Shown here: in pieces, positions 37,555 to 49,628 of the stretch
How the letters are laid out: each line of letters starts with the position of its first letter
Numbering within the stretch: the stretch's first letter is position 1
Source: Aulostomus chinensis
Taxonomy: Eukaryota; Chordata; Actinopteri; Syngnathiformes; Aulostomidae
Length of the DNA stretch: 64,000 nt
Direction of reading: 5' to 3'
Assembly (NCBI GenBank): GCA_037954235.1
Contig: JBBMOA010000018.1
Coordinates: 11,480,001-11,544,000 of the forward strand
Made by a program: the position numbers and the translations under genes
Notes under the pieces: generated by a model
Databases searched by the model: none
What the model was told of the DNA's origin: nothing
Seen by the model: only the letters and a program-made list of their open reading frames with translations

Positions 37555-37556
<2 letters not shown>

Positions 37557-37632
<76 letters not shown>
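37557..37632. repeat. (GT)38 microsatellite
   Basis: A perfect 76-bp GT array located 170 nt upstream of the 63-nt cep112 exon and 90 nt upstream of its (TC)30 tract. Confidence 0.95.
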
Positions 37633-37634
<2 letters not shown>

Positions 37635-37718
37635 GCTTTGGGAGAGTGGCATGTGTGCGCTTCCTGACAGAAGATTGAATTTCTTAACTCTCCCTCTTTG
37701 TGACTATCTGTCTTGCCG

Positions 37719-37722
<4 letters not shown>

Positions 37723-37782
<60 letters not shown>
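37723..37782 (+). repeat. (TC)30 array serving as a polypyrimidine tract
   Basis: A perfect TC array that ends 20 nt before the 63-nt exon at 37803, so it lies where U2AF and PTB-type proteins bind. Its length is expected to be polymorphic. Confidence 0.95.
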
Positions 37783-37785
<3 letters not shown>

Positions 37786-37802
37786 GTCTCTTCCTGTTGC
37801 AG

Positions 37803-37865
37803 ACCAACAGCAAGTTTAAGCAGCTTGAAAAGGAGTACAGTCAGAAGCTCACCAAGTCTGCCCAG
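37803..37865 (+). CDS. cep112: cep112 exon, 63 nt
   Basis: This short phase 0-0 exon of 21 codons is bounded by TGTTGCAG and by CAG before GTAATC. The peptide starts TNSKFKQLEKEYSQ and ends KLTKSAQ. It matches the NSKLKQIEKEY-like block of vertebrate CEP112, where the human equivalent is about the same length. The frame is continuous with QEK of the preceding exon and LIVELKK of the next. Because it is short and divisible by three, it could be skipped without a frameshift. Its upstream flank is a (TC)30 microsatellite preceded by a (GT)38 array, so its recognition may depend on repeat length. Confidence 0.92.
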
Positions 37866-40800
37866 GTAATCAGTCCACCAACACAAACTCCCGTTTCCCC
37901 CTCTGTTTTATTTTGCATTCTGTTTCAGTCTGATAGAAAGTTCATAGACACACACAATCTTGAACACAATCTACCCATCCCTTTGCCCTTGAACAGATAC
38001 ACACTAGCACACACAAGTGGCAGGTAAAGCAAAGCTTTGACAAATGAACAGAAACATGTGTCACGTATGGATTTTTTTCTTTTCTAATAGGCTTGTCTCT
38101 GACTGCATCCTGCATTGTCTTTAATATGGTATTCATCTGCACTAATAAAATTAGCATAGTGCTTAACATTCCCTTTGAAAAAAATGAGGTGTCAAATCCC
38201 TGCTCCCCATCTGGAAAGTAGCTTGGGATCTGTATCTGACCTCAAAATAATCAAACATCTCCTGTATGTCAACAGTTTTAATCACAGCGAATGTTTAGCA
38301 CAGCCATAGCTCTATGAATGCAGGCAGAGGCCATTTTGGAGAAAAGCGTATTTCTAGTACTCAATGAAGCTAAGCTAACCAGCAGTCACGTGTCCACTGG
38401 GGGTCTGGAGTGCCCTAATGTACTCAGAGAGGAGAGAAGGGTATTGTTTTGCTTGTCTGGCAATATAACCAAACCGTATTCCTCAAAAAGCTGGCATGTC
38501 CCTTTAAGATTAGATGCCATTTTATAACTGGGGTAGTTCTTCTTTCCAACCAGTGTTTTAACTTTCAACAAAACATCTCATGCAGCTTTCACCTCACCAC
38601 TTTAAAAAATCAAAACATCCAAGTAGTGTTTACATAAAGAAAGAAAAAGACTTCTTGATTATGCAGAAGGCTGAAATATCACAATCACTTGGCCGTAATT
38701 GCACCTCGTTACCCAAAGTAGATTCAAAGACTGAGGTTTGTTGTTTTACTGTTTTATTTCTTCTTTTTAAATCCCCCACTGGCACCACCACCCACCAGCC
38801 TCACTCTGGGCACAGAGTTGAAAGCAGGATTGACAAGCAGATGTTGTGAGAAAAACGGTAGCTTATTAGGTTACACAATGCAACAACTTCAAAGAGGTCG
38901 GATGCTGTGCTAAAGTTCAACCGTGTTTGCTGCTCTGCGCCACCACAGTCAAAGCAACAAGTGATTAATCCTCTGTTTTGAAGACAAAAAGAGCTGGCGC
39001 GGGTTCAACAAACAACACTTTTGGACATTAAAGGAAAGTCTGCCCGCCATATTCAGCACCCCTTGTTGAAGTGGTACATCGAGGGTTGTTCTGAAGGTGT
39101 GTGTTTTTCTGAAAACAAACTAATATGTATAATTAATGCAGGCTATTTGTCACAGGCTTGGGAGGCTTTGTTTTAAAAGGTAAAGGTGGATTGGAGGATT
39201 TTCTCTTGCCTACCCCTTGGGGGCAACTCAGCCAAATGTAAACAAGAGGCCTTTGAACCTCAAAGGCTAACCCCAGTTGTTAACCCCTCAGTGTCTGACA
39301 GGGGGCATCACTCTTGTGCTCAGCTGCATGGTTAATAGCCCAATTAAAAACATACCATGCCATACATTATCCTAAGGGGGCTGGAAACGTACTGGGTTCG
39401 GGGTGTATTCACGTGCACACATGCGCGTGCACACACACACACTCCTCTCATTGTCTATTTCTCTTCCACACGCACACGCGCACACACATACACAGATTCT
39501 CCTAATTAATGCTTCTCCTATTCGATCCTGTGTGTTAAGCATCGAGCTGTGAGTGGTCCTCCTGGGCGACCTGTGAACTGAACAGGGCTGTGCTCTCTTC
39601 GCTCACTTAATGATGAGGCTCAAGTGGGTGGTAGCTGTGGTACTGGTGGGAGATCATTACTTTTATTCCTGACCATCCACCATGGGAGTAGGTGGGAGGT
39701 GGAGTGAATTTACCATGGGGGGGTTGCGCTTGAGAATATCATGTTCTGGAAGACAGAGGTTGAAGTTCACTTCATATGCAAATATGCGTAATTTATTTCA
39801 GCACAATACTGGTTATTATCTTCCACAAATGATATTCACCCATAACCTCGTAGGCTGCTCCTGCATTCATTCCTTTTGATAAATTCTCACTTGAAAACAC
39901 TAATTCACCATCATAGCCTCTGGCTGTAATCTGTATTAATAATTGTTAAAGTTGCTATAATCTAAATTTGTACATTATCAACTGATTTAATGAAGGTGCA
40001 GACTGTGACCATATTTGGAGACACGTGCAAATGTTCATCAGGTGACTTTTCTGGTTTCGTGCTCCGTTTAACTTCCTGGTTTTAGGCTGGTTCTGACTGT
40101 ATCAGCTTCGTTTCGCTCTCTGACAAACTGACTGATCTCTACAAGCCAAGCGCTGAACCTCAGGCCAACAACGTTAATGACTCGTCACTGAACATAGTGG
40201 AGCATTTAGAAGCTAAAGAGTTATTTTTTACCTGACTTGGATGTTGGAGCTTCATGCAGGATGATGCATGTGCAGAGCTTGTCATTAGAAGGCTGTTTCT
40301 ACATTTATCTGCTGGAGGAGGAAAGTTTCTCCTCGCTCACCTTAAAGACTTTCAGACGTGTACCCATGAGTAAAGATGTCTGAATATTTTTATACTTCTT
40401 GGAACATGTCTGTAGGGGATCTTTAAGTATAAGTTCATGTGTGGGAACACTGTTACTGATGTGAGCTGTAAAGGCATCATCACTGCCAGCAAACCAGACA
40501 ATAATATACCTCGTTTCTGACACATAAGGATTTTTTTTCTATAAGGCTGTCACAAATACTTTCTTGATTATTCTACAGATTAGTGTATTGATTCATCTAT
40601 GATTAGTAAGTTAATTTAAGAAAAAAAATAACATTTGCTTGAAATTTAGTGTTTACAGAACCATGGTTGATGTGCGTCAGAAAAAAAGCTGTTAATATTT
40701 TGAGGATTACTTCGACTTGATTGTATCCACCAAAATTTTTCTGTTCTTCTGTAGTTTTTCCACTTATTCTGGTCTGATATTATGGTATACTACCATTTCA

Positions 40801-41091
40801 TCTTCAATGAAAAAGGGAGCAGGTAGGGAGCTGGATATGGATCAGTATTAAAATCCTCCACCAAGTTCTCACACTTCCAAGTGTATTCTCTTTATCAGTC
40901 CATCTAGCCCAATAATCCCTCCCCCTTGTGACGACCACTGTTTTGTGCATATTCATGGACAGGTAAGCTTCCTTCTAGCCATAAACACAGATGCTATCAC
41001 ACTGGAAAGTCTCACCAGACCAACTATAGACTAAAAAAAGGCTTGATTTGCTATCAGACGGATAAGAGGTGCTGTGGCATGCGTGCTTGTC

Positions 41092-41143
41092 TGTGTGTGT
41101 GTGTGTGCGTGTGTGTGTGTGTCTGTCTGTGTCTGTGTCTGTG
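41092..41143. repeat. (TG)n / (TGTC)n compound microsatellite
   Basis: TG units interrupted by CG and TGTC variants. Confidence 0.85.
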
Positions 41144-42751
41144 GGCTCACTGTATATCTATACAGGAATAACAAGACAGACAGCTGAGTTCACTACAGTG
41201 CCACCACTGCCCCAAGGCTGAAGACCAGCAGATGCTGGGAATCCATATTGCAATATAATTATTACATGTAGAAATTATGTTACCATAATAATGTGCCATT
41301 TGTTGCTTTCATGTGGCATTTCCCTCTGACAGAATAAGCCTAATCTCTCTCACTCTGCTTCTGTCTTGCTCTCTAACTCCCATTCTCCCACACACTGTAC
41401 AGATTCCAGCAGGGCTAGTCCTCCAGAGTTTGCACATGGTAAACAATTATCTGTCTAGCCTAAAGCTAGTAGCAGCACTGCCCCCCCTCACCACCACCCC
41501 TGTCTCTTTCCTCTTTTCCTCTCTTTTTTACTCTGTCTCATCTTTCCTCCGCCTTTCCCCGACAGTGGCTTAAATAGAATGTTAATTTTGACTGGAGGAT
41601 TTCAAAGCCAAGGCAGTCCCTTTTCATCTTGGCGTGCACCGCAAGTTCACCAACACAAAGTCACTCTGCTCTTCAAAAAGGAAGTTGTTTTTTCCTTCCT
41701 GTCTGTTTTTTTTACCTCCTTCTCTTTTTCTCTCTGTGTCTTGTCTCGTCTCAAAAAAGACACAAGACACGAGACTCTGGGAAAGCAGCATTTCAAGGTG
41801 ACTGTTCCTGCTATCCAAATGCATGACAGATGTGCAATGCACTTTCCATCTGATAGTCATTTTGAGAGAGCGGTGAAATTAAACAAATGAAAACATCACT
41901 CAGATTAATGAACATCTTGCATTTTCTATCTGGCAGCAGGTTTGCTCTCCAGTTTTATTTTTCATTTTGCTTCAACTTGAGACAATAATATAGATATGCA
42001 TCCGTGACTCTCAGTCCTGAACAGAGAGACCCACAAGGGCTTGTAGGGGCTTTTGTCCACCAGATGCTTTTTTTGTTGTTGTTGTTTTTTTGCCCTGGTA
42101 GCTCCCATGTCCTCATTTTCTTAGCACTCAAATGCATATTGTTGCTAGGTAACAAAAGCGGTCTTCTCACACTGAACAACAGTTTACTTTAAAAAGATGG
42201 AAAGAAATTGCTGCAATGTGAGGTGATGTAGGTGGACGAATGGCACCAGGAGCTCAACACTGTGCCTTCTTGCATTCAAACGGACATACACACTTGATTC
42301 TTGTCCATACTGTATTCACACTTTTCCAAAGACGCCATCAAACGACCTCACAGGTGAAGAAGCCAGATGCGGCGTTCCTGAGGTGGTGCGGTTACATATG
42401 GCCTGAAGTTGAGAGGCTAGATGAGATGTAAAAAAATCGATGGGTAACAGTTCTGATGGATGTTCCTGTCAGCACACAATTTACATGCAAAACATGTGAA
42501 GCCTTGTGTTGTGTGATAATACACGCAGATTTTAGCACATTTGTGAAGGAAAAAACAGTATAATTCGAATAAAGGTTGTCTAAGTTCTGTAAGATGCGTT
42601 CATGAAGAATAGGAAGGGGGGGAAAAGGGCTTGTCTTTAAGTTTTGATTGAGTTTAAGTAACATTAACTTGACCTTTTTTGGTCTGTAGTCCATCTGTTA
42701 TTTTTTTATTGCTTTTCTGTAAAAATTTAGAATTCAAATTAAAAGTTTCTG

Positions 42752-42787
42752 TCTTTCTTTCTTTCTTTCTTTCTCTCTTTCTTTTTT
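42752..42787 (+). repeat. (CTTT)n array upstream of an exon
   Basis: A tetranucleotide pyrimidine repeat ending about 17 nt before the exon at 42805. It acts as, or extends, the polypyrimidine tract. Confidence 0.85.
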
Positions 42788-42804
42788 GTCTCTCTCATCC
42801 AAAG

Positions 42805-42954
42805 CTTATTGTGGAGCTGAAGAAGTCGACATGTAGCTCAAAGGAGGAAGCTGTTAGTCTGAAGCAGACATTGAAGAAGCAGCTGGAAGAAGCCAACGAT
42901 CGCTGGGACCAGGAGAGGAGGACCATCACCCAGCGAGCTGATCGGGACCTGAAG
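42805..42954 (+). CDS. cep112: cep112 exon, 150 nt
   Basis: This phase 0-0 exon of 50 codons is bounded by CATCCAAAG and by AAG before GTCAGA. The peptide opens LIVELKKSTCSSKEEAVS, contains TLKKQLEEANDRWDQERR, and closes ADRDLK. The length equals the human block I remember (50 residues, starting IIAELQ and ending DQAIK). The helix keeps heptad spacing except around STCSS, a likely local irregularity. The CAAAG acceptor is less common than CAG, but a long CTTT/CT tract precedes it. Confidence 0.92.
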
Positions 42955-44976
42955 GTCAGAGTTGGGCTCTCAACAAAAAAACATGACAAAAAAAGTACTT
43001 AAGCTTAAATGCACGAACTCTGGCAACTGTCATCTACGAATGCCATCTTGAAAGTCAAGTCAAAAAATCATATATCACCCTGCCACAGGAGCAGACTATA
43101 GAAACATGTCATCGCTTTTGTTAAATATTTGAAGATATTGGAGATACCACAACCAGAGTTTTTTAATACAAAATTTAGTCATCAAAGTTCAATGCTTGTT
43201 GTTTTTTTCCTCCTCTCTTAGTCTTACAGCCGTACCTTCCGTCATTGTTCTACTTAGACTTAAATAATGGTGCGCGGGGTGTCAGTAAACTACATCCTCT
43301 AAAAGGCCCTGTCTGGATTCGACTTTTATAGGGTAGACAGAGGATTTCTTTTGTTAAATGTCGGTCACAGTTGGTGTGCACATCACTTTTATGGCGAGTT
43401 GCAAGCTCCATAGTATCTTTAAGTGGCTTGTTTGCTTTATGTCTGGCTGAACCTTATAAAAATGTCTGCTGCACCCCTGTTCATAAGTCCAAAACCTCTC
43501 TCTCTGTTTCTATGTTAGTGTCACTTTGTCCTCTTGTAAAGGTGCTTAATTCTGTGGATTAGTAAAATGCTTCTTAATATCTAGGGCCCCATAGAAAGCT
43601 CAAGGGAATGGCAGTGAGCTTCCAAAGTCTCATCGGTGACTGTCTTTAAAAGTGTTGCCCTAAAAAAAAAAGTGTTGATAAACAATATTTGTCCATTTGG
43701 AGTCTTCCCCCTCCCTCTTCCTGATCTTCATACACCTTCATGCATATTTCTATTTTTTGCTTCTTCTTCTTTTTTTTTTCCTGCCTCTCCCATAGCAACC
43801 AGACTCGGACACATGGCACTTGATTGGGCGTGGCTCACTAAATAAAGAGTTGTTGTGTCTGGGATCCGGACATGTTTCCAAACACAACCTTGTCTGTCTG
43901 TGGTTGAGGCGGCCTCATATAGTAGAGAGAGGCAGGTCTGTGAGTCTCCCTGAAGATCTGATCTCCTTTCAGGCCCTGGCAGCAGAAGCCCTCCTTTTTC
44001 AGTCTGGAGCTTTTTGTCAGCTTATGAAGCGAGACCGTGATTTTTCTGAAAGGAAACTAAAAACATATTAAACTTCAAAACTTTCCTCCATTTTTGACAC
44101 CACAAACAAAGTGCATATATCACTGTGTTCAGCGGGCAGATACCCACAACTAGATTTGTGTAGATCGGTCAAAAACAAGCCAATGAAATACTGGTAACTA
44201 CCATGTTTAAAAAGCCGTGTGAACAGCAGCGTTGCAAAGAGAAAATCGCAGACAAACATCATTAGAACTCCATGTTTTTCAAATCATAGCTGATACAAAT
44301 GTTCAGTTCTGAGGCGTTTCTGATACACATCTGCCAATCCCAATACCGTTGCAGATGATTTCTTCTTTACTATCATCAATGCTGTTGTTTTTGTTGGCAT
44401 TTGATTTAAGGTCACGAGTCAGGAGTCTGTTGCAAACCACACTGCACTAGCTCTTATTCAACAGAGCCAAAAAAACTACACAAATGCATTCAATTTAAAT
44501 GTATTCCAGAGCAATCTGTTTGATTTCACGGTCCAGCTTAAGCTATGGAATGGAAACTGGACATGGATCCGCACCATTATTCCAGTAGCCAATCTGTTCA
44601 TAATGTAAGCCGATGTGTGATTAATGTCATTATCGGCGCCGGATCCTGATATTACCGATTCCTCTCCATACGTCCCTTGACTTTTCCTGCTGGCATTTTA
44701 TGCACCGGGGCTGAGGATGATACAAGACCTGATTCTTCCGTGCCGAGTCGATCCTGAATTGGAGGACAGTGGTTGATTTTCTATGGTTGTAAAAGTACCA
44801 AATGTACCAGCACTGAAGAATAGCAGAGAAGAATAGCAGCATCCATTCGGAGGAGCAGGGGCAGGTACAGCAACAGGTGGAGTGTGGATTTGTTAGGAAT
44901 GACTCACCAAGACTATGGAGACAGGGGTTTCTTTCCACTAGTGTTCTGCAGCATTAGTTTAATTGTGCGGTCAAGA

Positions 44977-44978
<2 letters not shown>

Positions 44979-45023
<45 letters not shown>

Positions 45024-45074
45024 AGTGAGTGTGTGTGTGTGTGTGTGTGTGAGTGAGTGCGTGTGTGTGTGTGT
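44979..45074. repeat. (GT)n microsatellite with GTGAGTGA interruptions
   Basis: A 96-bp GT array broken by two GAGTGAGT blocks, then AGACAGAGA. Confidence 0.9.
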
Positions 45075-46148
45075 TAGAGACAGACAGAGAGAGATGGTGA
45101 GCATATCTGAAGCAGTAAGGTCAAAGTTCTTGTTTTTTTTTAAGGGAGTTTAGCCCTAAAACGAGTCACAACTTTAACCTATCAGATTGATTAACTATCG
45201 TCATTTTAATTTAAAATGCTTTTATTTGATTTACTAGTTTGGTATTCAGAGGTCGTTATTATAACTGACAACCAAATTTCTGGTATTGTGACATTCCTAA
45301 CCGTGAAACAATGCACAGTGAGACTGTCTCCTCTGGTGCAGGCTGAGTTACAAGACAGGCCTTGGCATCTGTGTTACGGCAGACAAAGGCTTTCTGTTTC
45401 TATTATCTGTGTCCTCATTATTATGATCCCCCTGTATTAACCACCCACTAATGAGACTCCAATTAATGGTTGAATTGCTTCGTGAAGACCAGGCATGAGG
45501 GGAAGGAGAGAATTACTGGTAGAGAACTGTCCTTTGGTCAAACTGCAAATAAAGAGGGGAGGGAAATAAAATATTTAAAAAAAGAACAACAAAGATTAAG
45601 TGTAAACTTAGATGAAGAGGAAGAGGAGAAGATGGCAAACAATGACACGGAAGTAAAAGAGGAAGCTGATGAAAAGGATGGAGGAAGTATGCGGATTGAG
45701 ATGACAAACAGAAGGACAAGGGAAGAAAGGGGGAGAGAGGGGGAGAAAAAGAAAAGAAAGAAATGTTGGAGAGCTGTCAGCGGGCCATTGGGGGGAGTGT
45801 GTCGCTTGCTGACATTGTTTCCATGCTGCTCACTTCAAAGGGCTTGGATTATGAAGAGAGCGAGGGGCTTCAGACAATGGGAGGGGAAGAAAATAACATC
45901 AAAGTTTGCGCATTTGAATTGGGATAATCCCAAAACAGTTGTTCTGAATGCATGCTGCACCGGATCCAATGTCCTTTTTTTTTTTTTTTTTTGGTCCTCC
46001 TCACCAGCCCTGTTCTGCTGTTTCTAGTCCAAATTCAGGCCCTGACTTGTTAGATATGGGTATAAAGTACACAAACCTTTGGATCTGTTAAACTGCTTTA
46101 TAGAACAATGGCAGGACAGTTAAGTGTGTTCAGTAGCTGTGTTTTCTT

Positions 46149-46151
<3 letters not shown>

Positions 46152-46180
<29 letters not shown>

Positions 46181-46192
46181 GAGGGGGGGGGG
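46152..46192. repeat. (TG)n followed by a G-run
   Basis: A TG array to about 46180, then GGA and a run of 10 G. Confidence 0.85.
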
Positions 46193-46694
46193 TAAATTTA
46201 GGATTCGGTCCTGGTTCAGAGTTGAAGTTGAGATTTCGTTGTTGTGGCCTTCAAGTTTTGTCCTCTATGTGTTGCTTTGGACTAGGACCCTGGCTACACA
46301 AGAAAATATCCTAAATATTGAGTTGTGTGTTGCAGACTTGTTGCACTCAGTAGGTTAATCTGATGTGCGAGTCCAAATTAATAAACTGACAGACTGGTGC
46401 CCCCAGCCAGTTACATTTATGCTTTCAGTTATGACATAACATAAATGGACAGCACTGAGGGAGATGAAAGCGGTGTATCTTCTTGAATGGGAACCAGTAT
46501 GGAGGGACTGGGACCCAGCCAGTGTTTGGGCTGAAAGATTATTCACTTCCTCTGTGTGGTGTCTCGTTAAAGAGGATTTTTTTTTTTTGGTGTGTTTATT
46601 GATGAAACATCAGGTGAATCTGAAGTTTAATTGCGAGGTTATTGGTAGCACTGGAGTACACAATGTATGTTTGTGGCCACGTGCACAGGCGGGG

Positions 46695-46697
<3 letters not shown>

Positions 46698-46752
<55 letters not shown>
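46698..46752. repeat. (TG)n microsatellite
   Basis: A perfect array of about 55 bp. A complementary but interrupted CA array follows at 46845-46888. Confidence 0.95.
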
Positions 46753-46754
<2 letters not shown>

Positions 46755-46844
46755 ACTTGCTGAAATGTGCAGCTGCCAAATCTGACAGAACTCAAGCCCA
46801 CATTACCCTGCCAAGTGAAAGGTACAAAGACACACTCGTGCGTG

Positions 46845-46888
46845 CACACTCACACTCACACACACACTCACACACACACACACACACC
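46845..46888. repeat. (CA)n microsatellite, interrupted
   Basis: A CA array with CTCA variants. Confidence 0.85.
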
Positions 46889-47365
46889 GGCCTCATCTCC
46901 TCTTTCTCTCACATACCCAATCTTTCCAAGACTGTATCCTCGAACTCTCTCTGTCTCAGACTCCACTCACACATACACAAGCACACATGCTCACCTCGCC
47001 TTGCCAAAAGGGAGAGGTGGCTGGTGAATAAACAATGGCACTCCGCCCATAGTGTCACCCGCTTGGGCTTTGATCAGCACCGCTGTTCCTGCTCCCCACA
47101 GCAGTGCTTCCTGTCTTTCTGCCTGCCGAATGCTTCCACACGCACGCACGCATGTGCACACACATACACATGGTAGTGTTCATGTCTCATTCTTGTACTT
47201 GGGCCTGCATACAAACCCTCCCTCTGTCTCTCTTCAATTTTCTCCACACTTAAGTTTTTAACTTTCTGTCCCTCAAACAGAAACATAGCTTTGAGTTAGT
47301 GTGCTTAATGTCTCTTTCAGTACTGGTGTATTCTCTCATATACACCCACATATACTGTGTTTTCT

Positions 47366-47368
<3 letters not shown>

Positions 47369-47408
<40 letters not shown>
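47369..47408. repeat. (CA)20 microsatellite
   Basis: A perfect CA array. Confidence 0.9.
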
Positions 47409-47409
<1 letters not shown>

Positions 47410-47641
47410 TACACACCTTTTGATCTAGGCCCATCCAGCAGTAACTTTCAGTGCTTGTCAAACAGGAGGTCCTGTTATTGTGTCCTCTGGATGAAGTGAC
47501 AGCAGACACATTACATAATGCAACAGTGGCCATTGTCTCCCTATGTTCTATATTTCTTTGTCAACTTTTGATGGAGTCTATGTGATCTAGGTGTGTTACA
47601 TTTATGCATGGATAGCAGTAACAAAGGACAGGGCAACTCAC

Positions 47642-47665
47642 CACACACACACACACACACACACA
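47642..47665. repeat. (CA)12 microsatellite
   Basis: A perfect CA array. Confidence 0.85.
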
Positions 47666-47863
47666 GCCTCACAAACATTCAGACACATCCAAGGGGGGCT
47701 AGTTGTAGCAGCTGCAGTTTGTCTGTAGTTCTGTAGTTATATATGCATTAGTTTCTGAGGGGGTTGAAAGGATGACTTTGCCTGTGGGAAGGAATGGCAG
47801 CAGTGGATCAAGAACAGGTGTGCTGGATACCCTCTGTTGCAGAGGCAAAGAGCTGCTTCAATC

Positions 47864-47865
<2 letters not shown>

Positions 47866-47926
<61 letters not shown>
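47866..47926. repeat. (TG)n microsatellite
   Basis: A perfect TG array of about 61 bp passing into ACATATATATAC. Confidence 0.95.
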
Positions 47927-47928
<2 letters not shown>

Positions 47929-48750
47929 ATATATATACACATATAAATGTGTCTGTGTGTGTGACTTCTCTGTTCACATCCTTCAAAACATGTCCGTGTT
48001 CATTTTGTCAACCTTCAACTGCTCATTTGTTTACTGAAGTTTATTCAACCATCTGCATTTCTTTTTTCTTTTTTAGTTTATTTTTATTGTCTCCCTCCAG
48101 GTGCGCTTTTCACAATTTCAAGTTTCATTTGACTCATTGAATAAAATGAGTCGCTGTAACATAGAAGGGCTGGTATCACTGCCCATCTCTGGGACATATA
48201 ACATCCCAGTCTGCAGGATTGTGCAGACACTTCAATGCTGTCAGACTATTCTTTTGTTTGCCTGTCCTGTAAACCAAGACAGAACCTCTTTTTATTAAAC
48301 TATGGCTCACATGTTTGGTTAACTGAGCGCACATATTTGACTTCTGGGTTAGATGATCAGATCAAGGTTCAAAACCACTAAACACTTATTACATCTTAGA
48401 AGTGGGCAAGACATATAGCAACAAGCTGGTATAGTACAAGGGCTTCTGTCGGAAGCACTGGACAAACCTATTCCTTATAACCCAAATTGTTTTACAGTGT
48501 ACACAAAATGGACTAAAATCATGAACGCATCTGATTTTGCCACTGTGCACTCTCACTGGCGTGACTATAATGTTTTATGTAAATCATAAAGCCAGTGTGT
48601 GTGCAAAGTTGTTAAGTTAAGTTGTATTTACATAACCCGGAATCAACTTGACTTGTCTCGTCTTAGCTTACTCAAAGCGAACACGTCAGCCCCGTTCTCC
48701 TGCAGACGTCTTAGTGACAGTTTCCAACGCAAGTATCAAAGTGTAGAAAG

Positions 48751-48852
48751 TCAGTGATTTTCCAGCAGCAGCTTCTGCGCCATGAGGCCCTGCTGAATGG
48801 CCTGGACCCCCAGCCGCTTCTCGTCGGTCGGTCCACCGGTAAGAGCAGGGAC
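48751..48852 (-). pseudogene. Unidentified minus-strand coding-like 3' end
   Basis: On the minus strand, GATGCACAG is followed from 48852 by 33 codons and a TGA (48751-48753). The peptide starts VPALTGGPTDEKRLG, continues VQAIQQGLMAQKLLL, and ends ENH. Its third codon positions are almost all G or C (CTG, CAG, GAC, GAG, GGC), unlike the surrounding intron. The open frame continues upstream through QPGHKLRLTDAQ with no splice needed, then runs into a SINE remnant at 48938-49006. I do not recognise the protein. It could be a retropseudogene or transposon fragment, or a terminal exon of an antisense gene. No AATAAA follows within 200 nt. Confidence 0.35.
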
Positions 48853-48937
48853 CTGTGCATCAGTGAGCCGAAGCTTATGTCCTGGCTGGCGGGGGGAACT
48901 GCAGGTCCCTGCTGAAGCTGACTGACAGGTCACACAC

Positions 48938-49006
48938 ATCCCACCACTGGATTTCAACCCAGAACTATTTTGTTGTGAGGCAATGGTGCTAACCACTAAC
49001 AACACC
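48938..49006 (-). mobile_element. SINE-like head remnant
   Basis: Reading minus, it contains AGTGGTTAGCACCATTGCCT and a decayed B box (GGGTTGAAATCC). This is the same tRNA-like head as in the other copies, truncated after about 70 bp. Confidence 0.55.
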
Positions 49007-49628
49007 GAGCTAATAGCCTGCAGTGGAACAACATCCAGTAGAACTCTGGTTGCCGTCCCTTGCAAACCGAACATGCTAGTTTTATAGATAAGAATGTCCA
49101 GTCAGGCCTGTTTACGACACATGCTCATGTTCTGTATATGTATAGTATGTGCAAAGGCAAATGTTTCTCTCTTTCACTCTCTTTCACCCTCTGGCCTGCT
49201 TTCACGTGTATGAATACGTTTGTGCGTGTGTGTAACTCCGCATGTGCACTTGGTGTTGGCTGATTGATGACCTTTGGGGCTGTCTGTGAGGGATTCCCGG
49301 CAGCGTTTGATCCACGTATCAGAGGAGGAGGTGGAGGTGGGAGAGATAACATTCCAGGATGCTAAGAGGGAACGTGGGAAATGGAACAGCTCATAGAAAC
49401 CAAAATTTATCTCACACAACATACGGAAATTACTCATTAAAAGACAATTCTGATGCTCGGTTAAAAAAAAACCCACAAAGACCTTGTGCATCCCGATGCA
49501 AAAGTTACATAATGTGGGTCTTTAGCTATTATGCTGGTGTGTATTCAAATAGAGAGCAAGAGCACAGTATTGTATTCAGTTTTCATCTTCACTACCCATA
49601 AGAGTTTGATGACCTGTTTCAAGTTGTT

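Larger units (their letters stand above)
27492..37802 (+). other. cep112: cep112 intron 4, 10.3 kb
   Basis: It starts GTTTGT and ends TGTTGCAG. It contains a diverged SINE-like copy (28868-29065), GA arrays (30359-30380, 33089-33145, 33891-33932), TG arrays (34769-34842, 36067-36125, 37557-37632) and a G-quadruplex motif (34262-34292). It ends in a (TC)30 tract. Stretches at 29490-29720 and 37130-37420 are non-repetitive and look like conserved non-coding sequence. No further exon was found. Confidence 0.85.
37866..42804 (+). other. cep112: cep112 intron 5, 4.9 kb
   Basis: It starts GTAATC and ends CATCCAAAG. It is mainly single-copy sequence, with a mixed TG/CTGT array at 41092-41143, an RFX-type X-box at 42141-42153 and a CTTT array just before the next exon. 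I recognised no gene or intact mobile element. Confidence 0.85.

Noticed and set aside
45470..46027. Longest open frame in the window (185 codons, plus)
   Set aside because: It is generated by a purine-rich low-complexity tract and a poly(T) run near its end. It has no domain and no splice or promoter context.
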